Under the pieces are notes generated by a model. That model saw only the letters and a program-made list of their open reading frames with translations. It made no database searches and was not told the origin of the DNA. Shown one piece after another: positions 1 to 5,562 of a stretch of 5,654 bases of DNA (its first letter is position 1; each line of letters starts with the position of its first letter). Origin of the DNA: Methanobacteriota archaeon (GTDB lineage: Archaea; Thermoplasmatota; DTKX01; GCA-020343715); assembly GCA_030594725.1 (NCBI GenBank), contig JAUVEQ010000205.1, positions 1 to 5,654 on the forward strand. Reading direction: 5' to 3'. Position numbers and translations under genes: made by a program.

Positions 1-183
1 GGTATCCTTGCAGTTGCGTTGACCAGGTTGCAGCATGGATTGCGCTCTGGCCTCTGCGAGACCGTTGGCATCCTTTGAGCATCGATTCTAATGGACGTCA
101 TGAGAAAGATTCAAAATCGTTGGGCTCCGTTAGAATTCCATACGGACCCAGGCCCCCCTCACCCGTCGGCATCATCCGGGGAC
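1..183. other. Left-edge region, no supported gene
   Basis: No gene can be defended here. A plus-strand frame is open from base 1 to a TGA at 76-78 and could be the last 25 codons of a gene entering from the left, but its third-position GC is not high like that of the real genes. On the minus strand all three frames are open for a good part of 1-101, and one starts with ATG at 101-99, so a divergent gene leaving to the left is equally possible. Bases 85-135 are richer in A+T than the flanks, as expected of an intergenic promoter area. Confidence 0.4.
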
Positions 184-192
184 AACCTTTAT
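184..192 (+). promoter_or_regulatory. TATA-like box for the TIM-barrel gene
   Basis: The 9-mer AACCTTTAT is centred about 29 bases before the ATG at 218, the spacing expected between an archaeal TATA box and a transcription start at or just before the start codon. The same 9-mer lies at 1093-1101, 35 bases before the start of the next gene. The A+T-rich core stands out from GC-rich surroundings. The match to archaeal promoter layout is inferred; no transcription start has been seen. Confidence 0.6.
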
Positions 193-217
193 GGCGGGCT
201 CTGGCCATAGGTCGGCG

Positions 218-1075
218 ATGCGTTATGGGGTCAAGGCGGCCCTCACCGATGCTTGGGTGATGGCCGAGATGGACGTGGACCTCCTCGAGGTCCACATCGG
301 TCTGGAGGACCTACCACGTCGTGGGGAGTCGATGCTCAGCACCTTTCGTTCCATCCGGTCCGAACGGGGCCACGACCTTATCGTGCACGCTCCCGAGTTC
401 ATGATGGTGACCGGGCTAGCATCCCTTGTCGACCCATCATCCCCCGACGACGCCCTTAGGGAGATGTCCACGCAGATGTTGGAGGCGGCCATCAGGTTCG
501 CAGGCGATGTGGGCGCCAACATGGTCATCTTACATCCGGGAGGGATATATCCCTCCACCGAGGACCCGAGGGCCCGGGGAGGAATCGACCGTCTCACGGG
601 GTCATTGGGGGAACTTGGGGACCTTGCTGGTGATGCGGGTGTCGCCATCACTTTGGAGAACATGCCCTGGTTCTATCACCGGAAACCCCTGGACGGTGGG
701 CAGACCCAGCGATGGCAGAGCACGATCCTCGTGGATCCCGAGGACGCTGGTCCACTGATGGACCTCGTTGACGGGCTGACCCTGGACGTTTCCCACGGCT
801 ACCTTCATTCCCCGAGGGGGGGAATGGAAGTGATCCACAGGTTCATCGATGTCCACGGGGACCTGATCCGACATCTGCACATGTCCGATGCCCTCCCCCC
901 GGACCACGAGGGCCTGCAGATCGGTGAAGGGAAGGTTGATTTCCCGGCCATCTTGACCGCCTTCAAGGACCGGAACGTCACGGCGGTGCCCGAGATCATG
1001 GGTGGGCACATGGGGGGCGGGATAAGCTTCCGGCGTGCACTGGAAGAGCTCCGTCAGTTGGAAGCCAGCTTGTGA
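218..1075 (+). CDS. Xylose isomerase-like TIM-barrel protein (sugar phosphate isomerase/epimerase or endonuclease IV-like family)
   Basis: A 285-residue soluble protein of the AP-endonuclease-2/xylose-isomerase-like TIM-barrel fold, which binds divalent metals at the barrel mouth and acts on sugar phosphates or abasic DNA. Barrel-strand motifs occur in order: MRYGVK at the N-terminus, VHAPE (H57), LHPGG (H106), LENMPW (E147), LDVSH (D190, H193), HLHMSD (H219, H221), DHE before IGEG (D229, H230) and PEI (E259). Compared from memory with E. coli endonuclease IV, this looks like the full three-metal ligand set, and the length is also close to that enzyme. The substrate cannot be decided from sequence: archaeal relatives are usually annotated as sugar phosphate isomerases. 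The frame is open back to an ATG at 191, but that codon lies within the TATA-like box; ATG 218 begins directly with the first barrel strand and fits a leaderless message. The gene ends 52 bases before the UbiA gene, which has its own promoter-like box. Confidence 0.8.
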   Translation: MRYGVKAALTDAWVMAEMDVDLLEVHIGLEDLPRRGESMLSTFRSIRSERGHDLIVHAPEFMMVTGLASLVDPSSPDDALREMSTQMLEAAIRFAGDVGANMVILHPGGIYPSTEDPRARGGIDRLTGSLGELGDLAGDAGVAITLENMPWFYHRKPLDGGQTQRWQSTILVDPEDAGPLMDLVDGLTLDVSHGYLHSPRGGMEVIHRFIDVHGDLIRHLHMSDALPPDHEGLQIGEGKVDFPAILTAFKDRNVTAVPEIMGGHMGGGISFRRALEELRQLEASL

Positions 1076-1092
1076 CGGCCCAGCCTCCTCGG

Positions 1093-1101
1093 AACCTTTA
1101 T
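1093..1101 (+). promoter_or_regulatory. TATA-like box for the UbiA gene
   Basis: An exact copy of the AACCTTTAT element seen before the preceding gene, here in the 52-base gap between the two genes and starting 35 bases before the ATG at 1128. The near-identical spacing at both sites argues for a real core promoter element and for a leaderless transcript. Confidence 0.6.
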
Positions 1102-1127
1102 CTATCGACCCGGCCTTCGAGAGTCCC

Positions 1128-2183
1128 ATGGCAGATTCAGCCCGCCTGGCACGTCTCCGCCTCACGAGGGTTCAGACCATGGCCCTCACCGCATTGGTGC
1201 CAGTGGTGGGCGCCCTTGTGTACATGGGTGAGGCCTCGCCAGGCGCGCCGGTGGCGGTATCCGATGACCTCTTACCCCTGGCGCTCCTGTTCATCACGGG
1301 CTGCCTCTTCCATGTGTTCGGCTTCGTCCTCAACGAGTGGGCCGACCTCGATGTCGACAGGGCTTCACGTGACCTCACGGACAAGCCCCTAGTGGCGGGC
1401 GTGATATCTGCCAGGGAGGCCCTCGCCATCGCAGTGGGTGCGGCCATCGCTAGCTTCATTCCCCTGGCTTTCGTCACCCAAGACCCTTGGGCCTTCATCC
1501 TGCTCGGTCTTGCCATCGTTGCAGGTGCGGTCTACGACCTTTACGGCAAGCGTGTCCCCCTTGACATCGTACTCGCCGGAAGCCTCACGCTCCTGCTCGC
1601 CACGGGGGTGGTGGCCTCGGGAAAGTTCGATCCGGGATCCCAATCCCATGTCTTGATCCTCGTATGCCTGGCCAGTCTGCAGTTCCTGCAGAACCTGTTC
1701 CAGAACGCAATCGAGGGTGGGATGAAGGACGCGGACCATGATGCCGCGGCAGGGGCGCGAACCTTCGCTGCGGTGCTGGGCGTTCGCGTTGAGGATGGTG
1801 AACTTGTCATGGGCCGAGGCTTCCTTGCATCTGGCCTAACGATCAAGGCCGTGGGAATCGGAGTGCTCGCCTTCACCATCGCGTACCTTGTCGACCCCGA
1901 GGACGTGGTCGTGACGGTTACGGTCGTCGCCCTCGTCGCCCTCTTCGCAACCGTCATGATGGTCACTTTGGGCCGTTTCATGAGGCGTAGGGTCAGGTTC
2001 GACCGATCCCGGTTGAAACGCACCTTCAGCATTCACGAGATGGCAACCTTCGCCGCCACGATGGCTGCGTTCATCCCACTCATCGGCCTCGTCACCTTCT
2101 CAGCACTGCTCTTGTTACCCGTCGTGTGGTTCGCGGCGGCCAACAAACTTCTGTTCGACCATGTCCTGGAACCAGGAGTGTAG
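1128..2183 (+). CDS. UbiA-family membrane prenyltransferase
   Basis: A 351-residue integral membrane protein of the UbiA superfamily, whose members move a prenyl chain from a prenyl diphosphate onto an aromatic or lipid acceptor using Mg2+ held by two Asp-rich motifs. The first motif is N69-E-W-A-D73-L-D-V-D77, close to the family's NDxxDxxxD but with Glu for the first Asp. It is followed by DLTDKPLV (K86, P87) and later YDLYGKR. The second motif is D201-A-D-H-D205 followed by G209 and T212. About nine hydrophobic segments lie near residues 13-33, 48-68, 98-116, 121-139, 146-163, 174-191, 237-255, 260-281 and 306-336. The frame extends up to an ATG at 1035, but that start would overlap the preceding gene and contain the TATA-like box, so ATG 1128 is chosen. 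Archaeal members make ether lipids (DGGGP synthase), quinones or haem derivatives; the acceptor here is not evident. Confidence 0.88.
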   Translation: MADSARLARLRLTRVQTMALTALVPVVGALVYMGEASPGAPVAVSDDLLPLALLFITGCLFHVFGFVLNEWADLDVDRASRDLTDKPLVAGVISAREALAIAVGAAIASFIPLAFVTQDPWAFILLGLAIVAGAVYDLYGKRVPLDIVLAGSLTLLLATGVVASGKFDPGSQSHVLILVCLASLQFLQNLFQNAIEGGMKDADHDAAAGARTFAAVLGVRVEDGELVMGRGFLASGLTIKAVGIGVLAFTIAYLVDPEDVVVTVTVVALVALFATVMMVTLGRFMRRRVRFDRSRLKRTFSIHEMATFAATMAAFIPLIGLVTFSALLLLPVVWFAAANKLLFDHVLEPGV

Positions 2184-2211
2184 TGTTCCGATCGTTCCCC
2201 ACCATCCACGG

Positions 2212-2221
2212 GAATATAAAC
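2212..2221 (+). promoter_or_regulatory. Candidate TATA box (distal)
   Basis: GAATATAAAC is the closest match to a canonical archaeal TATA box in the spacer. It lies only about 29 bases after the stop of the UbiA gene and about 160 bases before the next start codon, so it would imply a long leader or an unannotated short transcript. Confidence 0.35.
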
Positions 2222-2250
2222 AAATCTAGGCCCGGGCCGTATTTGAAAAG

Positions 2251-2260
2251 GTATTTTAAC
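2251..2260 (+). promoter_or_regulatory. Candidate TATA box (proximal)
   Basis: GTATTTTAAC follows a purine-rich GAAAAG that could serve as a BRE-like element. Transcription would start near 2281, giving a leader of about 98 bases before the ATG at 2379. Which of the two boxes is used, if either, cannot be told from sequence. Confidence 0.4.
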
Positions 2261-2378
2261 GATTAACAGTATTCCGCCAAACAGACCCTATCCAGTGCGA
2301 GAACCGCATTATTCGTGGCCCCCCGAGGGACTGGGATGTGGAACGGGTGCTCAATTGTCAGCGCCCTAGGGGACAGTC

Positions 2379-4196
2379 ATGGAGGTGGACCCCCTGAATC
2401 ATCCATGCAAGCCAATGGTCAGAACACGGACGGCATTGCTGCTCGGCTTCATACTGCTCACTCTGGTCGTTGGCTCGACCCTGCCCACGCTTGCCCTCGA
2501 GAAGCACAACGGGGCCGCTTTGGAATGGGTCATGCCCGAACCTCTCCCGAGCAAGGTAGATGTGGGTAAGGAATTCAGCGTGACGGTGGAGGTCACCAAC
2601 GAGGGGACCATCGACCTCACCGGTGGGAACAAGACCACGGTGGAACTTACCGTCAAGGGAAAGAAGCAGGACACCAGGATAGTCGAGCTTGGAAAGAACA
2701 AATCCGCCATCATCACCTTCAAGATCACTCTCACAAGTGCGGGCGAACACGAGCTGAAGCTCAACTCCTACTACCGGTACGGTCTTGTCGAATTGTACAA
2801 CGACAAGGGCGTAAAGACCTCCACCCTTGGCACCGTCAAAGCCGAGGTCGTCGAGGTACCCATCAACTGGACCCCGATCATCGCGGTGATCGCGGTGGCG
2901 GCCATGGCCATCGTGGGATTCATAGTGTACGACAAGAGGAGGAAGAAGGCCGAGGAGGCCCGTCGGTTGGCCGAGGAGGCCCGTCGACAAGAGCTCATCC
3001 GCAAGAAGGAGGAGGCGATCGCAAAGAAGATCGAGGTCCGCGCCATCGTGGGCAAGCATCCTCGTGATTACTATATCCTGAGGAGGACGAAGTACTCCAA
3101 CCTCCGCCCTGCCGGAATGACCAGCAGCGGTCTGAACATCCTCAGGAGGCAGAAGTCAAAGGCGGAGCTGGAGGCCGAGAAGATAGTCTGCCCCAAGTGC
3201 GGTACCGATCTTCCTGACCCATTCGCCGTGTGCCCTAAATGTGCCGCCTCCGAGAAGATCGAGTCTGTAAGGCACACCATCCGGACCTACAAGAGCCAGG
3301 CCGATGCCGATTTCACCGACGCCGAGGCACTCTTGCGGAAGGCCGAACACAGGCTCAACTGGAGCGACTTCGCAATGGCCGCCGAGATCGTGAACGAGGC
3401 CGAGCAGAAGATGGAGGAGATCTGGGCCGCTACCGAGAAGGGCGAGACCCTGGAGTCGACCGTCGAGGAGTACTCGGGAGCAAAGGGGCCGTCCCTCGAT
3501 GCGAAGGTCATCGGTCTTGAGGGCGAGGAGGCAGCCATACCAGCCGCCTTAGTAGCGGCCGAGCTGATCTCGACCCGGGATGAGAAGCCCCCGGGTAAAC
3601 CCTGTCCGGAATGCGGGAACCCCATGGAAGACGGCGTGTGCCTGATCTGCACCTTCGAGGAGAAGCGGGATGCATGCTGGTCGACCATCGAGAAGGCGGA
3701 GCTCGACGGCGCGGACATGAAGGAGGTGAAGGACCTCTGCCGGCAGGCCACCAACGCAAGGGAGCGTGGCTCGGACGAGCTCGCGGTACGGTACCTGCGT
3801 CGTGCGACCCGGATGTCCGACGAGACCTATCACGAACACGCCCGGTCCAAGACCGAGGGCATCATCCGGTTCACCAACGCGCTCATCATGCAGGTCAAGG
3901 CCTTGGGCGAGGATGTCACCATGGCAGAGCAGATGATCTCGAAGGCCATGGAGGCGATGGAGGCTGGCAACTACGAGGCGGCCAGGTCCTTGGCGGCCAA
4001 GGCGGATGGCTACCTCAAACAGATGAAGGAGGACAGCTATCGCAAGCAGATCCAAGAGCTCCTTCCGATAGTCGAGGCCGGCTCCTCGTCGAACCTCGAT
4101 GTCCAGCAGCTCCTGTTCAAGGCGAAGAAGCTGATCAACGCCAACGAGCTGGAGGGCGCTGTCGATCTCCTGGAGACCGCAAAGGCGAAGCTGTGA
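2379..4196 (+). CDS. Single-pass membrane protein with outside beta domain and inside zinc-ribbon/TPR-like repeats
   Basis: A 605-residue protein that I do not recognise as a named family. Residues 13-40 look like a signal peptide (basic MVRTRT, then a hydrophobic core). Residues 49-158 read as a beta-sandwich of CARDB/NEW3 type, probably outside the cell. A transmembrane helix follows at about 164-184, then a stop-transfer stretch KRRKK and a charged coiled-coil segment to about 220. The inner half has zinc ribbon 1 (C271, C274, C285, C288), zinc ribbon 2 (C409, C412, C421, C424) and four TPR-like hairpins at about 315-348, 450-483, 516-549 and 575-605. Each hairpin keeps Ala at repeat positions 8, 20 and 27. 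A protein-binding scaffold or receptor role at the membrane is inferred only. An in-frame TAG at 2367 limits the start to ATG 2379 or ATG 2415; AGGGG at 2368-2372 supports 2379, while 2415 gives a more typical signal peptide. The HAD gene follows 63 bases on. Confidence 0.85.
   Translation: MEVDPLNHPCKPMVRTRTALLLGFILLTLVVGSTLPTLALEKHNGAALEWVMPEPLPSKVDVGKEFSVTVEVTNEGTIDLTGGNKTTVELTVKGKKQDTRIVELGKNKSAIITFKITLTSAGEHELKLNSYYRYGLVELYNDKGVKTSTLGTVKAEVVEVPINWTPIIAVIAVAAMAIVGFIVYDKRRKKAEEARRLAEEARRQELIRKKEEAIAKKIEVRAIVGKHPRDYYILRRTKYSNLRPAGMTSSGLNILRRQKSKAELEAEKIVCPKCGTDLPDPFAVCPKCAASEKIESVRHTIRTYKSQADADFTDAEALLRKAEHRLNWSDFAMAAEIVNEAEQKMEEIWAATEKGETLESTVEEYSGAKGPSLDAKVIGLEGEEAAIPAALVAAELISTRDEKPPGKPCPECGNPMEDGVCLICTFEEKRDACWSTIEKAELDGADMKEVKDLCRQATNARERGSDELAVRYLRRATRMSDETYHEHARSKTEGIIRFTNALIMQVKALGEDVTMAEQMISKAMEAMEAGNYEAARSLAAKADGYLKQMKEDSYRKQIQELLPIVEAGSSSNLDVQQLLFKAKKLINANELEGAVDLLETAKAKL
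2948..2986 (+). repeat. Tandem 21-base duplication coding for a coiled-coil heptad
   Basis: An 18-base stretch beginning GGCCGAGGAGG occurs at 2948-2965 and again, without change, at 2969-2986, a period of 21 bases. It encodes two successive seven-residue units (AEEARRL then AEEARRQ) just inside the transmembrane helix. The lack of any silent difference suggests a recent duplication of one heptad. Confidence 0.8.
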
Positions 4197-4231
4197 GGCC
4201 CTCATCGTCGAAGGTCGGCGCAGCCATTCAC

Positions 4232-4243
4232 GATATCGATATC
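4232..4243. promoter_or_regulatory. 12-base palindrome upstream of the HAD gene, possible promoter or operator
   Basis: GATATCGATATC is a perfect palindrome in the 63-base gap before the HAD gene, centred about 22 bases upstream of the ATG at 4260. It is the only A+T-rich patch in the gap and could act as a TATA element for a near-leaderless message, although the spacing is slightly short, or as a dimeric regulator site. A palindrome of this length is expected about once by chance in a window of this size. Confidence 0.3.
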
Positions 4244-4259
4244 CGGGGGACGGACCCAA

Positions 4260-4982
4260 ATGCGAGGAAGTGACCATGGCAGGCATTATCAGGCGGTCAC
4301 GCTCGACCTGTTCGGGACCCTTCTGGACTTCCGGACCGTGTTCAACCTGACCCTCGAGCGGATATTGACTGACCACGACCTCGTGGAGAAGGCCCAGGTG
4401 TTCCGCGACAAGTGGCGGGAATTCACCTTCAAGGGTCTGCAGGGTTCCGAGTTCATTACCGTGCAAGAGGATTTCAAGGTCAGCCTGGTATGGGTCCTTC
4501 AGGAACTCGGGGTCGAGGGCGATCTACGGAACTACGCCGATGAGGTCCTCGACGGGATGTTCAACACCCTGCGTACCGCGGACCTGTTCCCCGAGGTGGC
4601 CGATGTCCTGAGCTCCCTCGATTCGGCCGGTGTGCCCTGGGGCATCATCTCGAACGTGGACGAAGAGGACCTACAGGCCGTTGTGGCACACCACGGGCTC
4701 AGACCCAGCGTGACCGTGAGCTCCGAGAGGGTCGTGTCCTACAAACCTGAGCCGATCATATTCGAGACGGCCTTGCTGGAGATGGGCGGACTTGAACCCG
4801 ACCAGGTGCTCCATTCCGGTGACACCCCCGTTGCCGACGTCGCGGGTGCGAGCGCAGCGGGTCTGGACGTGGCGTGGCTCAACCGTTACATGGTGAGCTA
4901 TCCACAGGACCTTCCCCAGCCCACCTTCGAGCTCCCCGACCTGTCACCGTTGACAAGGCTGGTGCTGGAAGGGAAGTCCTGA
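4260..4982 (+). CDS. HAD-superfamily hydrolase (haloacid dehalogenase-like, subfamily I type)
   Basis: A 240-residue soluble hydrolase with all four HAD motifs. Motif I is LDLFGTLLD with the nucleophile D16; motif II is IISN with S131; motif III is YKPEP with K162; motif IV is GDTPVADVAG with D188 and D193. A helical cap lies between motifs I and II (about residues 24-110), as in subfamily I. The second Asp of the usual phosphatase DxD motif is Phe (F18), as in L-2-haloacid dehalogenases, which have DxY, and in many uncharacterised DLFGTL proteins, so phosphatase activity should not be assumed. No in-frame alternative start exists upstream before the preceding gene's stop. GGGGGA at 4245-4250 might serve as a weak ribosome site. 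The gene may be read with the membrane protein gene 63 bases upstream, or from the palindromic AT-rich patch. It converges with the coiled-coil gene. Confidence 0.9.
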   Translation: MRGSDHGRHYQAVTLDLFGTLLDFRTVFNLTLERILTDHDLVEKAQVFRDKWREFTFKGLQGSEFITVQEDFKVSLVWVLQELGVEGDLRNYADEVLDGMFNTLRTADLFPEVADVLSSLDSAGVPWGIISNVDEEDLQAVVAHHGLRPSVTVSSERVVSYKPEPIIFETALLEMGGLEPDQVLHSGDTPVADVAGASAAGLDVAWLNRYMVSYPQDLPQPTFELPDLSPLTRLVLEGKS

Positions 4983-5009
4983 TGACCCTGACGAGGATGG
5001 CGTACCGCC
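4983..5009. other. 27-base convergent gap
   Basis: The plus-strand HAD gene and the minus-strand coiled-coil gene end 27 bases apart. The gap has no T-run or hairpin that would serve as a recognisable terminator for either strand, so the two transcripts may overlap at their 3' ends. Confidence 0.6.
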
Positions 5010-5549
5010 TCAATCGGTGGGTTTCAGCTTGGTCAGCTCACCGTCGAGGTCCTGCTCGTAGCCCCTGGAGGTCGTGGACTCGATCATGTCCTCACGGTCC
5101 TCCATCGCCCGCCTGATATTGCCCATGACCAGGATGTTCTTCTTGTACCATCGGTCACGGGTCTCGATCTGGGCGCGGGCCTCCTTGAGCTCCATGTCCA
5201 GGTCCTCGGCGAGCTTGTAGAGCTTTGCGAACTGGTCCTGCTGGAGTCTGACCTTCTGCTCCAGGTCCTTGACCTTCGGGTCCCAGGTGCTCTTGTCAGA
5301 ACGCAGCGCGGTCAGTTCGATGTGCAGCTCCCGGTTCTCGGTGTCCCGGGTCTGGAGAACATCCTTGAGGCTCCTTATGATCCTCTCCTTCTCCTCCAGC
5401 GTCTCTTTCAGCTGATGGACCTTATCCTTGAGGCTGTTCACCTCTTTCTCCTGGTCCTCGTAAGCATCCCAGAGCTGGGCAAGGCGCTGCCTCTCCTTCT
5501 CGAATTCCCTCTTATAGTTGGGTCCGCTGGTGGATTGGGATTCGTTCAT
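5010..5549 (-). CDS. Coiled-coil protein of unknown function
   Basis: A 179-residue, highly charged, cysteine-free protein that I do not recognise. After a short polar N-terminus (residues 1-12), heptad-like Leu/Ile/Val spacing runs from about 13 to 84, for example LKDKVHQLKETL. A break at DKSTWDP (85-91) is followed by a second helix at about 92-133, then a possible short amphipathic helix around ILVMGNIRRAM and an acidic tail. There is no signal peptide or transmembrane segment, so it should be cytoplasmic, perhaps forming a long homodimer or binding a partner. The frame opens at a GTG (5558-5556), but a GGGAG ribosome-binding sequence overlaps that codon and lies eight bases before ATG 5549, which is therefore preferred. 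High third-position GC, and the strongly non-coding look of the opposite strand, support a real gene. Confidence 0.85.
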   Translation of the reverse strand: MNESQSTSGPNYKREFEKERQRLAQLWDAYEDQEKEVNSLKDKVHQLKETLEEKERIIRSLKDVLQTRDTENRELHIELTALRSDKSTWDPKVKDLEQKVRLQQDQFAKLYKLAEDLDMELKEARAQIETRDRWYKKNILVMGNIRRAMEDREDMIESTTSRGYEQDLDGELTKLKPTD

Positions 5550-5557
5550 GACCGTCA

Positions 5558-5562
5558 CTCCC
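5558..5562 (-). promoter_or_regulatory. Shine-Dalgarno site that sets the coiled-coil start
   Basis: Read on the minus strand this is GGGAG, followed by eight bases and then ATG at 5549. It contains the GGAG core complementary to the 3' end of archaeal 16S rRNA. It overlaps the alternative GTG codon, which makes GTG an unlikely start. Confidence 0.55.

Larger units (their letters stand above)
2184..2378. other. AT-rich intergenic promoter region
   Basis: A 195-base spacer between the prenyltransferase and the membrane protein. It contains two A+T-rich, TATA-like stretches (2212-2221 and 2251-2260) with the 10-base palindrome GGCCCGGGCC (2229-2238) between them, then a GC-richer part up to the start codon with an 8-base palindrome CCCTAGGG (2364-2371). 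No open frame in it looks coding. If either box is used, the message would have a leader of about 100 bases or more, unlike the leaderless genes to the left. Confidence 0.5.

Noticed and set aside
75..260. Plus-strand open frame across the first promoter and the start of the TIM-barrel gene
   Set aside because: It overlaps the barrel gene in another frame, runs through the TATA-like box, and its protein is Arg/Pro-rich with no motif.
602..1165. 187-codon minus-strand frame across the first two genes
   Set aside because: It is opposite the conserved barrel motifs and both promoter and start of the UbiA gene; no recognisable protein features.
2358..3059. 233-codon minus-strand frame opposite the signal peptide, beta domain and TM helix
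   Set aside because: It is antisense to clear signal-peptide and TM coding sequence, and its own protein has a low-complexity His/Asp-rich shadow composition.
4276..4350. ATG at 4276 preceded by GAGGAAG, a better ribosome site than that of the chosen HAD start
   Set aside because: It is out of frame with the HAD motifs and gives only a 24-residue peptide. A frameshift is not needed, because ATG 4260 reads straight into the HAD motif.
3549..4466. 305-codon minus-strand open frame opposite the membrane protein and HAD genes
   Set aside because: It is the antisense of two strongly supported genes, spans their intergenic gap, and its protein shows no domain; GC-rich third positions make such long antisense frames common.
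4982..5116. Plus-strand ORF whose ATG overlaps the HAD stop codon (TGATG), suggesting translational coupling
   Set aside because: The 44-residue product is rich in Arg, Ser, Trp and Pro and lies opposite the well-supported coiled-coil gene, so it is an antisense shadow.
5010..5549. Coiled-coil protein as a prefoldin or SMC fragment
   Set aside because: There is no beta-hairpin pattern of prefoldin and no ATP-binding or hinge motif of SMC; only generic heptads are visible.
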